Source: Agromyces sp. H66 (GTDB lineage Bacteria > Actinomycetota > Actinomycetes > Actinomycetales > Microbacteriaceae). From it: a stretch of 64,000 bases of DNA. The stretch is from contig NZ_SJZG01000003.1 of assembly GCF_004959775.1 (NCBI RefSeq), positions 186,001 to 250,000 of the forward strand, written 5' to 3'. Each line of letters opens with the position of its first letter. Positions within the stretch are counted from its first letter, which is position 1. The position numbers and the translations under genes were made by a program. Positions 22,705-29,987 of this stretch are shown in pieces. The notes beneath the pieces are model-generated. The model made no database searches. It was not told the DNA's origin and saw only the letters and a list, made by a program, of their open reading frames with translations.

Positions 22705-23542
22705 AGTTCACCCACCTCCGCTGACCGCGGATCTGCACCACCGTGACCGCGAGGATGACCAGGAACAGGAGCCAGGAGAGCGCGGATGCCTCGCCGGCGC
22801 TGCCGTATCGGAAGGTGAGGTCGTAGATCTGCTGCACGACGACCTGCGACGCGCCGCCCGGGCCTCCCCCGGTCATCGCGTAGACCTGGTCGAACACCTG
22901 GAAGCCGTTGATGAGCGAGATCACGACGACGAAGAACGTGGCCGGCGAGAGCAGCGGCAGGGTCACCGAGAAGAGGCGCCGCCACCAGCCTGCGCCGTCG
23001 ACGCGGGCGGCATCGACGAGTTCGGGGTCGATCGCCTGCAGTCCCGCCAGCAGGATGACCATCACGAATCCGACGTCCTTCCACGCCGAGGCGAGGATGA
23101 TCGACGGCATCGCCCATGCGGGATCGGACCACCAGCCGGGTCCCTCGATGCCGAAGAAGCCGAGCACGGTGTTCACGACGCCGTTCGACGGGTTGAGCAG
23201 CCATCGCCAGACCAGCGCGACCACGATCCAGCTCGTGATGACGGGCAGGAAGTACACGCCGCGCAGCAGGGTTCGGCCGCGGAGGGCGGTATTGAGCGCG
23301 AGCGCGATCGCGAGGCCGCCGACGTAGACGAGCGGCAGGTAGCCGACGATGTACATCGCGGTGTGCAGGAACACGTCGGCGGTACCCGGGTCGGTGAGGA
23401 GCTTCGCGTAGTTGTCGAGCCCCACCCAGGTCGCCGGCGCGAGCAGGTTCCATTCGGTGAGGCTGATCCAGGCCGCCGCGACCATGGGGCCGAGCACGAA
23501 GAGCGCGAGCGGGATCGCGCTCGGCAGCAGGAACACGAGCAC
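22697..23542 (-). CDS. Sugar ABC transporter permease, MalF type (5' end frameshifted)
   Basis: The in-frame part gives a six-helix permease from VLVFLLPSAIPLALFVLGP to the end, with the loop ELVDAARVDGAGWWRRLFSVTLP as EAA motif. GTG 23542 is the first start in this frame but falls at the edge of helix 1, leaving no cytoplasmic tail. An ATG at 23673, overlapping the ROK stop, opens a different frame that reads MTALIGEAAAEVADGPARG and then loses sense where the Arg-rich tail should enter helix 1. So either the gene carries a one-base frameshift near 23545-23620 or it uses the short start. Confidence 0.85.
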   Translation of the reverse strand: MLVFLLPSAIPLALFVLGPMVAAAWISLTEWNLLAPATWVGLDNYAKLLTDPGTADVFLHTAMYIVGYLPLVYVGGLAIALALNTALRGRTLLRGVYFLPVITSWIVVALVWRWLLNPSNGVVNTVLGFFGIEGPGWWSDPAWAMPSIILASAWKDVGFVMVILLAGLQAIDPELVDAARVDGAGWWRRLFSVTLPLLSPATFFVVVISLINGFQVFDQVYAMTGGGPGGASQVVVQQIYDLTFRYGSAGEASALSWLLFLVILAVTVVQIRGQRRWVNYG

Positions 23543-23673
23543 CGTGAGGGCGTAGCGGAGGCGGCGCGACCGACGCGGGCGATGCGCGCCCGGTCGGCCC
23601 GGCCACCCGCGCGGGGTCCGCGTGCGGGGCCGTCGGCGACCTCCGCCGCGGCCTCGCCGATGAGGGCGGTCAT
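23543..23673 (-). other. Probable frameshifted N-terminus of the MalF-type permease
   Basis: ATG 23673 overlaps the ROK stop codon (ATGA), the standard coupling in this operon. The opened frame, MTALIGEAAAEVADGPARG, is Ala-rich and then runs out of frame with the permease. The permease frame upstream of helix 1 reads RRSRRLRYALTV, a normal pre-helix basic stretch. Joining the two needs a single-base correction. Confidence 0.5.
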
Positions 23674-24878
23674 GGCCGTGCCGCCTGCTCCACCAGTCGC
23701 GCGCGGATGAGCCGACCCTGGTCGCCCGCGGCGCCTGCGGCGTCGAACGGCGTCGCGAGCACGAGCGCGGCGGCGCCCTGGGCCCAGCTCTCGTCCTGCC
23801 ACGTCTCGACCTCGACCGGGAGGCTGCGCCGGTGCCGCAGCAGGTGCGACCGGAACGCGGGCTCGAAGCCGTACGACCAGTGCCGCCAGGCGACGACGCC
23901 CTCGCCGAGCACCACGACGAACGCGGGGTCGATCGTGTGCACGACGCCGGCCAGGGTCCGCCCGAGCAGGGCTCCGGCCTCGCTGAAGATCTGCGCGGCA
24001 CGCGCGTCGCCGGCCTCGGCCGCCGCCTGGAGCGCGGCGACGCCGGCCGTCGCGGAGATCACGCCCCGTTCACGGGCCCGGGAGACGAGGGCCGCCTCGC
24101 CGATGTGGGCTTCGAGGCATCCGTCGTTGCCGCAGCTGCATCGGGGACCGTCGTCGGTGATCGGGATGTGGCCGATCTCGCCCGCGCCACCCGACGCGGC
24201 GCGCAGCACGCTGCCCTCCACGACGATGCCGGCGCCGATGCCCGTGCCGATCGTGACCACGAGGAAGTTGTCGTGCGAACGGCCGAGTCCGAACAGCCGC
24301 TCGGCGACGGCCAGTGCGTTCACGTTGTTCTCGACGATGACGGGCAGCTCGAGCGCGCGGCGGAGCGCGTCGCCGAGCTCGACGCCGCTCCAGCCGAGCT
24401 GGGGCGCGTCGACGATGCCGCTGCCGGGGAGATCCACGCTGCCGGGCACGCCCACGCCGACCCCGAGCAGGGTCGCGCCCGCGCCGCCGGAGATGAAGTG
24501 GCGGATGCGCTCGACGAGCTCGGTGAGGTACGTGCTCGAGGCGGCGTCGAACGGCTCGCTCGCCGAGCGCAGCACGCGCCCGTCGATGCCGACCTCGACG
24601 AAGGCGACATGGTCGGCGACGACCTTGACGCCGATCGCGCGGCTCGAGGAGGCCGCCAGGCCGAGCAGCCGCGCGGGTCGTCCGCCGTTCGAGGGCGCCT
24701 GCTCGAGTTCGACCAGGAGTCCGTCGGCGAGCAGGTCCTTGACGAGCTGCGTCATGAGTGCGGGCGAGACCCCCAGCACGCGGGCGAGCTCGGCACGGGA
24801 GGCCGGGCCGTTGGCGCCGAGCTGGGCGAGGATCGCCGAGCGGTTGACGTCGGTGCGGGTGGTTGAGCGGATCGCCAT
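23670..24878 (-). CDS. ROK family transcriptional repressor
   Basis: A 402-residue ROK regulator: N-terminal MarR-like helix-turn-helix (NRSAILAQLGANGPASRAEL, then GVSPALMTQLVKDLLADGL) and a sugar-kinase-like domain. The ROK zinc motif GEIGHIPI with CSCGNDGCLEAHIG is intact, and the ATP-type loop VGVGVPGSVD is present. It heads the operon and should repress it until a sugar binds. ATG 24878 was chosen as the codon in front of the HTH. Upstream, a TTTAG-AA-CTAAA palindrome lies on the -10, an evident autoregulatory operator. Confidence 0.95.
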   Translation of the reverse strand: MAIRSTTRTDVNRSAILAQLGANGPASRAELARVLGVSPALMTQLVKDLLADGLLVELEQAPSNGGRPARLLGLAASSSRAIGVKVVADHVAFVEVGIDGRVLRSASEPFDAASSTYLTELVERIRHFISGGAGATLLGVGVGVPGSVDLPGSGIVDAPQLGWSGVELGDALRRALELPVIVENNVNALAVAERLFGLGRSHDNFLVVTIGTGIGAGIVVEGSVLRAASGGAGEIGHIPITDDGPRCSCGNDGCLEAHIGEAALVSRARERGVISATAGVAALQAAAEAGDARAAQIFSEAGALLGRTLAGVVHTIDPAFVVVLGEGVVAWRHWSYGFEPAFRSHLLRHRRSLPVEVETWQDESWAQGAAALVLATPFDAAGAAGDQGRLIRARLVEQAARP

Positions 24879-24912
24879 CGATACCTCGGGTCGGGTGCTG
24901 GGGTGTGGGGTT

Positions 24913-24942
24913 ACTTTAGAACTAAATAAACTCCAAAAGCAA
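24913..24942 (-). promoter_or_regulatory. Operon promoter with ROK operator
   Basis: On the reverse strand TTGCTT (24942-24937) and TAAAGT (24918-24913) are 18 bases apart. The palindrome TTTAG-AA-CTAAA (24915-24926) covers the -10 and stands out as an AT-rich island. It fits the symmetrical AT-rich sites of ROK repressors. Confidence 0.75.
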
Positions 24943-24989
24943 GCCCTAGAGCACACACTCGCCTCGAGTCGTCAGTGACGGCGGGCTGC

Positions 24990-25052
24990 GGCGGCCTGGA
25001 GCCGCCATCAGTGACGACTGGGTGGTTCGGGCGACGACTGGGCGGTTCGGGC
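24990..25052. repeat. Intergenic hairpin and 20-bp tandem repeat
   Basis: GGCGGC-CTGGA-GCCGCC (24990-25006) is a small stem. Two 20-base units follow, 25013-25032 and 25033-25052, of the form GACGACTGGG[T/C]GGTTCGGGC, differing at one base. They fill the gap between the ROK and TetR genes; no gene is seen here. Confidence 0.75.
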
Positions 25053-25055
25053 GGC

Positions 25056-25082
25056 GACGGCGCGGGCGGCGCCCGCGCCGTC
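25056..25082 (-). terminator. Hairpin terminator of the TetR gene
   Basis: GACGGCGCGGGC (25056-25067) and GCCCGCGCCGTC (25071-25082) form a perfect 12-bp stem with a GGC loop, ending one base past the TetR stop codon. Confidence 0.75.
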
Positions 25083-25083
25083 G

Positions 25084-25662
25084 TCAGCCGGCGGGCGCGG
25101 TGAGCAGCGAGACCACGGTCGTCGCGACGACGCGATCCGCGTCCGCCTCGGCGAGCCGACCGGCGCGCAACTCCGCCGCCGCCGAGTGCAGCAGCGCCGA
25201 GAAGCAGGTCGTCAGCCACTCGGCGCTGAGATCGCGCCGCATCGACCCCTCGCGCTGGCCGCGTTCGATGAGGGCCTGCACGCGCGCCATCGGCTCGGCG
25301 TGGTGGGCCATGATGCGCTCGTTCGAGAGGGCCTCCTCGGCCGCGCCGAGCAGCCGGTGGAACGTGTCGACGATGCGCCAGGACCTGCGCACGAGGCGGT
25401 CGAGGGCGGCCACCGGGTCTCCCTCGAGATCGAGCTCGGCGAGCTCCGCCTCCGACCGGTCGATGGTGCGGATGAGCACGGCTTCGACCAGTTCTTCACG
25501 CGAGGCGAAATGCCCGTAGATGGTGACCCGGACGACGCCGGCCGCCTTCGCGATGTCGGACATGCTCGCGCCGGGATCGTCGCTGAGGCACCGGGCCGCG
25601 GCGTCGAGGATGGCGTCGCGGTTCCGCAGGGCATCACGGCGCGTGGATCGGGAGCTCGTCAC
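25084..25662 (-). CDS. TetR/AcrR family repressor
   Basis: The 192-residue protein has the TetR DNA-binding unit (RDAILDAAARCLSDDPGASM, SDIAKAAGVVRVTIYGHF, ASREELVEAVL) and a helical ligand domain. It is divergent from the DHA2-type efflux pump, so it most likely represses that pump and itself, with a pump substrate as inducer. GTG 25662 is supported by TAAGAT six bases upstream, a leaderless start. A strong hairpin follows the stop. Confidence 0.92.
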   Translation of the reverse strand: MTSSRSTRRDALRNRDAILDAAARCLSDDPGASMSDIAKAAGVVRVTIYGHFASREELVEAVLIRTIDRSEAELAELDLEGDPVAALDRLVRRSWRIVDTFHRLLGAAEEALSNERIMAHHAEPMARVQALIERGQREGSMRRDLSAEWLTTCFSALLHSAAAELRAGRLAEADADRVVATTVVSLLTAPAG

Positions 25663-25668
25663 GCCTTG

Positions 25669-25733
25669 ATCTTATCTCGACACCGATGTATAAGTTAATA
25701 CCTTGACAGCCCTGTAAAAGATCGGAGCCGCAC
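25669..25733. promoter_or_regulatory. Divergent TetR/MFS promoter region
   Basis: This AT-rich 70-base gap holds the TetR -10 (reverse-strand TAAGAT, 25674-25669) with TTAACT (25698-25693) 18 bases upstream. On the forward strand TTGACA occurs at about 25703, and the inverted pair CTTAT/ATAAG spans 25671-25694. CGGAGC before ATG 25734 is the ribosome site of the pump gene. Confidence 0.5.
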
Positions 25734-27161
25734 ATGACGCACACCCATGCAGACCGACTCGCCCCCGCGCGCAGTCCGGGTCGCCTCGACACCCTGGCCC
25801 TCGTCGTGCTCGCGCTCGCCCAGGCGATGCTCGTGCTCGACGTCACCGTGGTCAACGTCGCGCTCCCGGTGATGAGCGCGGAGCTCGGGCTCGCGACCGA
25901 GCTCGCCGGATGGGCCGTGGCGGCCTACGCCGTGCCGTTCGGCGGCCTCCTGCTCCTCGGCGGGCGCCTCGCCGACGTCGCCGGCACCAGACGGATGCTC
26001 CTCGCCGGCCTCCTGCTGTTCACGATCGCCTCGCTCGCCGTCGGGCTGGCGACCAGCGCCGAGTGGTTCCTCGCCGCCCGCGCACTGCAGGGCGCCGGAG
26101 CCGCGCTCCTCTCGCCGGCGGCGCTCGCCGCCCTCCTGCATCGCTTCCAGGCCGGCGCCCGCCACCGCGCCCTCGCCGTCTGGGGCGCGGTCGGCGGCGG
26201 CGGTGCCGCCCTCGGGGTGCTCCTCGGCGGGCTCCTCACCGGCGGCCCGGGCTGGCGCTGGATCTTCTTCGTCAACGTCCCCATCGGCATCCTCGTGGCC
26301 GCAGGCGTCGTCGTGTTCGCGGTCGCCCCACGCGTAACCCCACGCCGCGAGCGCGTCGACCTCGCGGGTGCGCTGCTCGCGACGGCGGGGCTCGGCAGCC
26401 TCGTGGCGGCGCTCTCGGCGACGGCCACGGGCGAGCCCCTGCTCTCCGCGGGGCTCGCGGCGGTCGGGATCGCCCTGCTCGCCGCCTTCGTGGCGGTCGG
26501 GATCGCCCTGCGCGCCGCCTTCGTGGCGGTCGAGCGCCGATCGGCGCAGCCGCTCGTGCGGCTCGGGCTCATCCGCTCGCGGTCGGTCGCGACCGGCTCC
26601 CTGCTCATGCTCGTCGCGACCGGCCTCCTCGTGGGCGCACTGTTCATGTTCTCATTCGAACTGCAGGCCGAATCCGGGTGGTCGCCGATCGCGACGGGGC
26701 TCGCCTTCCTCCCCATCTCGGTCGCGATCGTCGCCGGCTCGCACACGGCGGGGCGACTCGTCGGTCGGCTCGGGCCGCGCATCGTGGGATCCGTCGCCCT
26801 GCTCGTCGCGGCGATCGGCCTCGGCGTCGCCGCGACCGCGATCACGGTCGGCTGGCCGGAGGCGATCGCGATCGTCGGCGTGGCACTGACCGCCCTCGGC
26901 CTCGGCGCCGCCCTGGTCTGCGCGAGCACGACCGCGCTCGGCGGCGTCGAGCAGGACGAGGCGGGCGCGGCATCCGGTGTGCTCAACTCCTTCCACGAAC
27001 TCGGCAGCGCCGCGGGCGTCGCCGGTCTCGGGGCGATCGCCGCCGCCGGCATCGGGATCGGGTTCCAGGCGGCCGCGGGTGCGGCGGCCGTCGCGGCGCT
27101 CCTCGCCATGGCCCTCATCGCGCCCGGGGCGCCGCGCACGACCGGCCGGTTCGTGCACTGA
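25734..27161 (+). CDS. MFS drug exporter, DHA2 (14-helix) family
   Basis: The 475-residue protein has about 14 membrane helices. It carries the DHA2 motif LDVTVVNVALPVM in helix 1 (motif D1), GGRLADVAGTRRMLL as the motif A loop between helices 2 and 3, and ALGVLLGGLLTGGPGWRWIFFVN as motif C followed by the WRW-FF-N block. A short tandem duplication inside helices 8-9 repeats VAVGIAL. These pumps use the proton gradient to export drugs, dyes or other lipophilic cations. The divergent TetR is the likely regulator. Confidence 0.93.
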   Translation: MTHTHADRLAPARSPGRLDTLALVVLALAQAMLVLDVTVVNVALPVMSAELGLATELAGWAVAAYAVPFGGLLLLGGRLADVAGTRRMLLAGLLLFTIASLAVGLATSAEWFLAARALQGAGAALLSPAALAALLHRFQAGARHRALAVWGAVGGGGAALGVLLGGLLTGGPGWRWIFFVNVPIGILVAAGVVVFAVAPRVTPRRERVDLAGALLATAGLGSLVAALSATATGEPLLSAGLAAVGIALLAAFVAVGIALRAAFVAVERRSAQPLVRLGLIRSRSVATGSLLMLVATGLLVGALFMFSFELQAESGWSPIATGLAFLPISVAIVAGSHTAGRLVGRLGPRIVGSVALLVAAIGLGVAATAITVGWPEAIAIVGVALTALGLGAALVCASTTALGGVEQDEAGAASGVLNSFHELGSAAGVAGLGAIAAAGIGIGFQAAAGAAAVAALLAMALIAPGAPRTTGRFVH

Positions 27162-27173
27162 ATCCGCCATCGG

Positions 27174-27188
27174 GTGGCCGCCGGCCAC
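27174..27188 (+). terminator. Short hairpin after the MFS gene
   Basis: GTGGCC-GCC-GGCCAC is a six-base-pair stem 12 bases behind the MFS stop. Weak, but the only stem before purF. Confidence 0.4.
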
Positions 27189-27305
27189 GGGACATCCGCT
27201 CACGTGCGCATCGGCGGCCACTCAGCCGGCTCACACGCGCACATGTGGGAGGATGGATCGTCCAGCTCGGACGCATCACCCCACACCCGAGGAGCCATTG
27301 CTCGC

Positions 27306-28763
27306 ATGTGCGGCATCGTCGGCATCGTCTCCACCGAACCCGTCAACCAGCAGATCTACGACAGCCTGCTCCTGCTGCAGCACCGCGGCCAGGACTCCAC
27401 CGGCATCGCCACCGCCGACGGGCCGGTGTTCCACATGGCGAAGGCGCGCGGGCAGGTGCGCGAGGCGTTCCGCACGCGCGACATGCGGTCGCTCCTCGGC
27501 GACATGGGGCTCGGGCACGTGCGCTACACCACGAAGGGTGCGGCCGAGCGCGAGGAGGAGGCGCAGCCGTTCTACGTGAACGCGCCGTACGGCATCATCC
27601 TCGTGCACAACGGCAACCTCACGAACACGCGCGAACTCTCGGAAGACCTCTTCCGCATCGACCGCCGCCACGTGAACTCCACGAGCGACACCGAGATGCT
27701 GCTCAACGTGCTCGCCACCGAGCTGCAGGGGCAGATCACGGGCCTCGAGCTCGACCATGACCAGGTGTTCCGCGCCGTCGAGCTCGTGCACGAGCGCGTC
27801 GAAGGCTCCTACGCCGTCATCGCGCTGATCGCCGGCTACGGACTCCTCGCGTTCCGCGACCCGTTCGGCATCCGCCCGCTCATCCTCGGCCGCCGCACGA
27901 CCGAGGCCGGCAAGGACGAATGGATCGTGGCATCCGAATCGCTAGTGCTCGAGAACGGCGACTACGAGATCGTGCGCGACGTCGAACCCGGCGAGGCGAT
28001 CTTCATCACGCTCGACGGCCAGATGATCTCGCGGCAGTGCGCCCGCAATCCGCGCCTGGTGCCGTGCTCGTTCGAGTACGTGTACCTCGCCCGCCCCGAC
28101 TCCGTCATGAACGGCATCTCGGTGTACGAGGCGCGCCTGCGCATGGGCGACCGGCTCGCGACCACCATCGAGACCCACATGGACAAGGGCGACATCGACG
28201 TCGTCATGCCCATCCCCGACTCGTCGCGCCCCGCCGCCATGCAGGTCGCGCAGAAGCTCGGCATCGAGTACCGCGAGGGCTTCTACAAGAACCGCTACGT
28301 CGGCCGCACGTTCATCATGCCCGGGCAGGCGCAGCGCCGCCGCTCGGTGCGTCAGAAGCTCAACGCCATGGGCACCGAGTTCCGGGGCAAGAACATCCTC
28401 ATCGTCGACGACTCGATCGTGCGGGGCACGACCTCGAAGGAGATCGTCGAGATGGCCCGCGCCGCCGGCGCCAACAAGGTCACGTTCACCTCGGCGGCTC
28501 CCCCGGTGCGCTACCCGCACGTCTACGGCATCAACATGCCGAGCCGGCAGGAACTCGTCGCCCACGGTCGCAAGATCCCCGAGATCGCCCGCGAACTCGG
28601 CGCCGACCACATGATCTACCAGGAGGTCGCCGACCTGCAGGCCGCGATCACCGAGGGCACGTCGATCAAGCAGCTCGACCTGTCGTGCTTCACGGGCGAG
28701 TACGTCACGGGCACGGTCACCGAGGAGTACCTCGAGTGGGTGGAGCAGACGCAGCTGAGCTGA
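27306..28763 (+). CDS. purF: Amidophosphoribosyltransferase
   Basis: PurF makes phosphoribosylamine from PRPP and glutamine, the committed purine step. The 485-residue protein starts MCGIVGIV, so Met removal exposes nucleophile Cys2 with no propeptide. The glutaminase part has LLLLQHRGQDSTGIA and HNGNLTNTRELSE; the PRTase loop is ILIVDDSIVRGTTSKEI. Of the four cysteines that hold the 4Fe-4S cluster in the Bacillus enzyme, VPCSFEYVYLARPDS keeps one and DLSCFTGEY keeps one, but PHVYGIN has His for Cys, so a cluster is doubtful. It stands alone here; purM is 13 kb away in reverse orientation. Confidence 0.97.
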   Translation: MCGIVGIVSTEPVNQQIYDSLLLLQHRGQDSTGIATADGPVFHMAKARGQVREAFRTRDMRSLLGDMGLGHVRYTTKGAAEREEEAQPFYVNAPYGIILVHNGNLTNTRELSEDLFRIDRRHVNSTSDTEMLLNVLATELQGQITGLELDHDQVFRAVELVHERVEGSYAVIALIAGYGLLAFRDPFGIRPLILGRRTTEAGKDEWIVASESLVLENGDYEIVRDVEPGEAIFITLDGQMISRQCARNPRLVPCSFEYVYLARPDSVMNGISVYEARLRMGDRLATTIETHMDKGDIDVVMPIPDSSRPAAMQVAQKLGIEYREGFYKNRYVGRTFIMPGQAQRRRSVRQKLNAMGTEFRGKNILIVDDSIVRGTTSKEIVEMARAAGANKVTFTSAAPPVRYPHVYGINMPSRQELVAHGRKIPEIARELGADHMIYQEVADLQAAITEGTSIKQLDLSCFTGEYVTGTVTEEYLEWVEQTQLS

Positions 28764-28882
28764 GCGGATGCCGCGGCGCGGCGTTCGTGGCGGCGCACGT
28801 CGTCGCCGTGGCGGCCGTTCCTCGCCGCGGCGCACCGAGTTCGGCCGCCGTCGCGCGTTCGGACCGCCGCCGTGCGGCGCGG

Positions 28883-29317
28883 CTACTCGCCGGCGCGGTG
28901 CGTGGACTCGTGCTCGGCGATCGCCGCCGCCGCCCGGCGGGCGAGCGCCCGGTCGAGCAGGAGCGCCGTGAGCGCACCGAGCGCGGCGCCCACGGTCGCG
29001 CAGATGAGGAGCAGGAACCCGAATATCTGGCCCTTGTCGAACTCCACCAGCTGCCCCTCCGGGGGCTCGCCCGAGAACGCGAACGTGAGGATGAGCGCCA
29101 CGACCGCACCGACCAGCGCACCGAGCGTGATGAAGCGCCCGTAGCAGGGGGCTCGCCGCACCATGACCGCGTCGCTCGTGACCTCGGTCTCGACGGGCTC
29201 GGCGGGCGCGGGGACGTCTCCGCCGGCACTGGCCGCGGCACTGGCCGCACCGTTTCCGCCGACGCCGGACGCGGAGATCGGTTCGGGCGTCTCGGGGGAG
29301 TTCTGCGTGTCGCTCAC
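28883..29317 (-). CDS. Two-helix membrane protein with disordered N-terminus
   Basis: About 144 residues: a Pro/Ala/Glu-rich tail (SDTQNSPETPEPI onward), then APCYGRFITLGALVGAVVAL and GFLLLICATVGAALGALTAL as two transmembrane helices, and a short basic/acidic end. No family function is known. Start choice: GTG 29317 (MSDTQN) has GACAAT six bases upstream, close to the leaderless pattern; GTG 29335 is an in-frame alternative adding six residues. It converges on purF across a 119-base gap. Confidence 0.75.
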   Translation of the reverse strand: MSDTQNSPETPEPISASGVGGNGAASAAASAGGDVPAPAEPVETEVTSDAVMVRRAPCYGRFITLGALVGAVVALILTFAFSGEPPEGQLVEFDKGQIFGFLLLICATVGAALGALTALLLDRALARRAAAAIAEHESTHRAGE

Positions 29318-29404
29318 TCCCCCATTGTCCCGCACCGCCGAGCCACCCGCGTCCGGCGCGTCGGCTCGGCCGGCCCGCCCGCCCGGCTCAAGCCGGGGCC
29401 ACGA

Positions 29405-29833
29405 TCAGGGGATGCGCAGCACGGGCAGTTGTCCGTCGAGGTCCGCGCGTTGGCCGGACGCATGCACTCGACCCGACGCCCGGGCGTCGGCCCACGACAG
29501 GTCGCCCACCGCCAGGGCGAGCCACGTGGCGGCATCCGTCTCGACGACGTTCGGCGGCGTGCCGCGCGTGTGCTTCGGGCCCTCGATGCACTGCACCGCG
29601 CCGTGCGGCGGAACGCGCACCTCGACGGTGCCGCCGGGCGCCTGCTCGGCGAGGAGCTGCAACGTGTACCGCACGGCGAGCGCGAGGGTCGAACGGTCGA
29701 CGGCGATGCCCTGAGGCCCTCGACGGGATGCCCCGAGCGCCGCGCCGGCGCCATCGCCCTGCTGCGCGGCGATCGCCTGCACCGTGCTCACCGCTGCCCG
29801 CCCCAACCCGTCGTCGATCCGTGCCCGTGCCAT
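29405..29833 (-). CDS. Sterol-carrier family protein (purF-linked type)
   Basis: The 142-residue protein reads ARIDDGLGRAAVSTVQAI, then RYTLQLLAEQAPGGTVEVRV, GAVQCIEGPKHTRGTPPNVV and LALAVGDLSWADARASGRV, the pattern of the SCP2-like proteins encoded beside purF in mycobacteria (Rv0807 type). ATG 29833 follows GGAGGATGGAGGC. The role is unknown; the TPPNVVE and W-A-D-A blocks suggest a small-molecule pocket. It is divergent from purD, with an unusual CCTGAATTCAGG palindrome between them. Confidence 0.82.
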   Translation of the reverse strand: MARARIDDGLGRAAVSTVQAIAAQQGDGAGAALGASRRGPQGIAVDRSTLALAVRYTLQLLAEQAPGGTVEVRVPPHGAVQCIEGPKHTRGTPPNVVETDAATWLALAVGDLSWADARASGRVHASGQRADLDGQLPVLRIP

Positions 29834-29874
29834 GCCTCCATCCTCCACCCTGCGCACCCGACCCCTCTCGGCGA

Positions 29875-29981
29875 CCTGAATTCAGGAGCTCGGCGGGGTC
29901 GGCGAATGGTCGGAGCGCGGTTCCGACCGGGATTCGGGAGCACCCGCGCGCCCGTTCCTGAATCCTGAAACGGGGTAGCCT
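29875..29981. promoter_or_regulatory. purD upstream region: CCTGAA sites and -10 TAGCCT
   Basis: A perfect 12-bp palindrome, CCTGAATTCAGG (29875-29886), is followed 70 bases later by TCCTGAATCCTGAAAC (29955-29970), two direct CCTGAA copies seven bases apart. TAGCCT (29976-29981) and six bases then lead to GTG 29988, so purD appears leaderless. The CCTGAA cluster sits where a regulator of purD would bind; none of the other pur promoters here shows it. Confidence 0.6.
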
Positions 29982-29987
29982 GAACCG

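Noticed and set aside
26440-26530. Tandem repeat in the MFS gene as a sign of rearrangement
   Set aside because: The repeated VAVGIAL stretch keeps the frame and the membrane helix pattern, so it is treated as a minor in-gene duplication.
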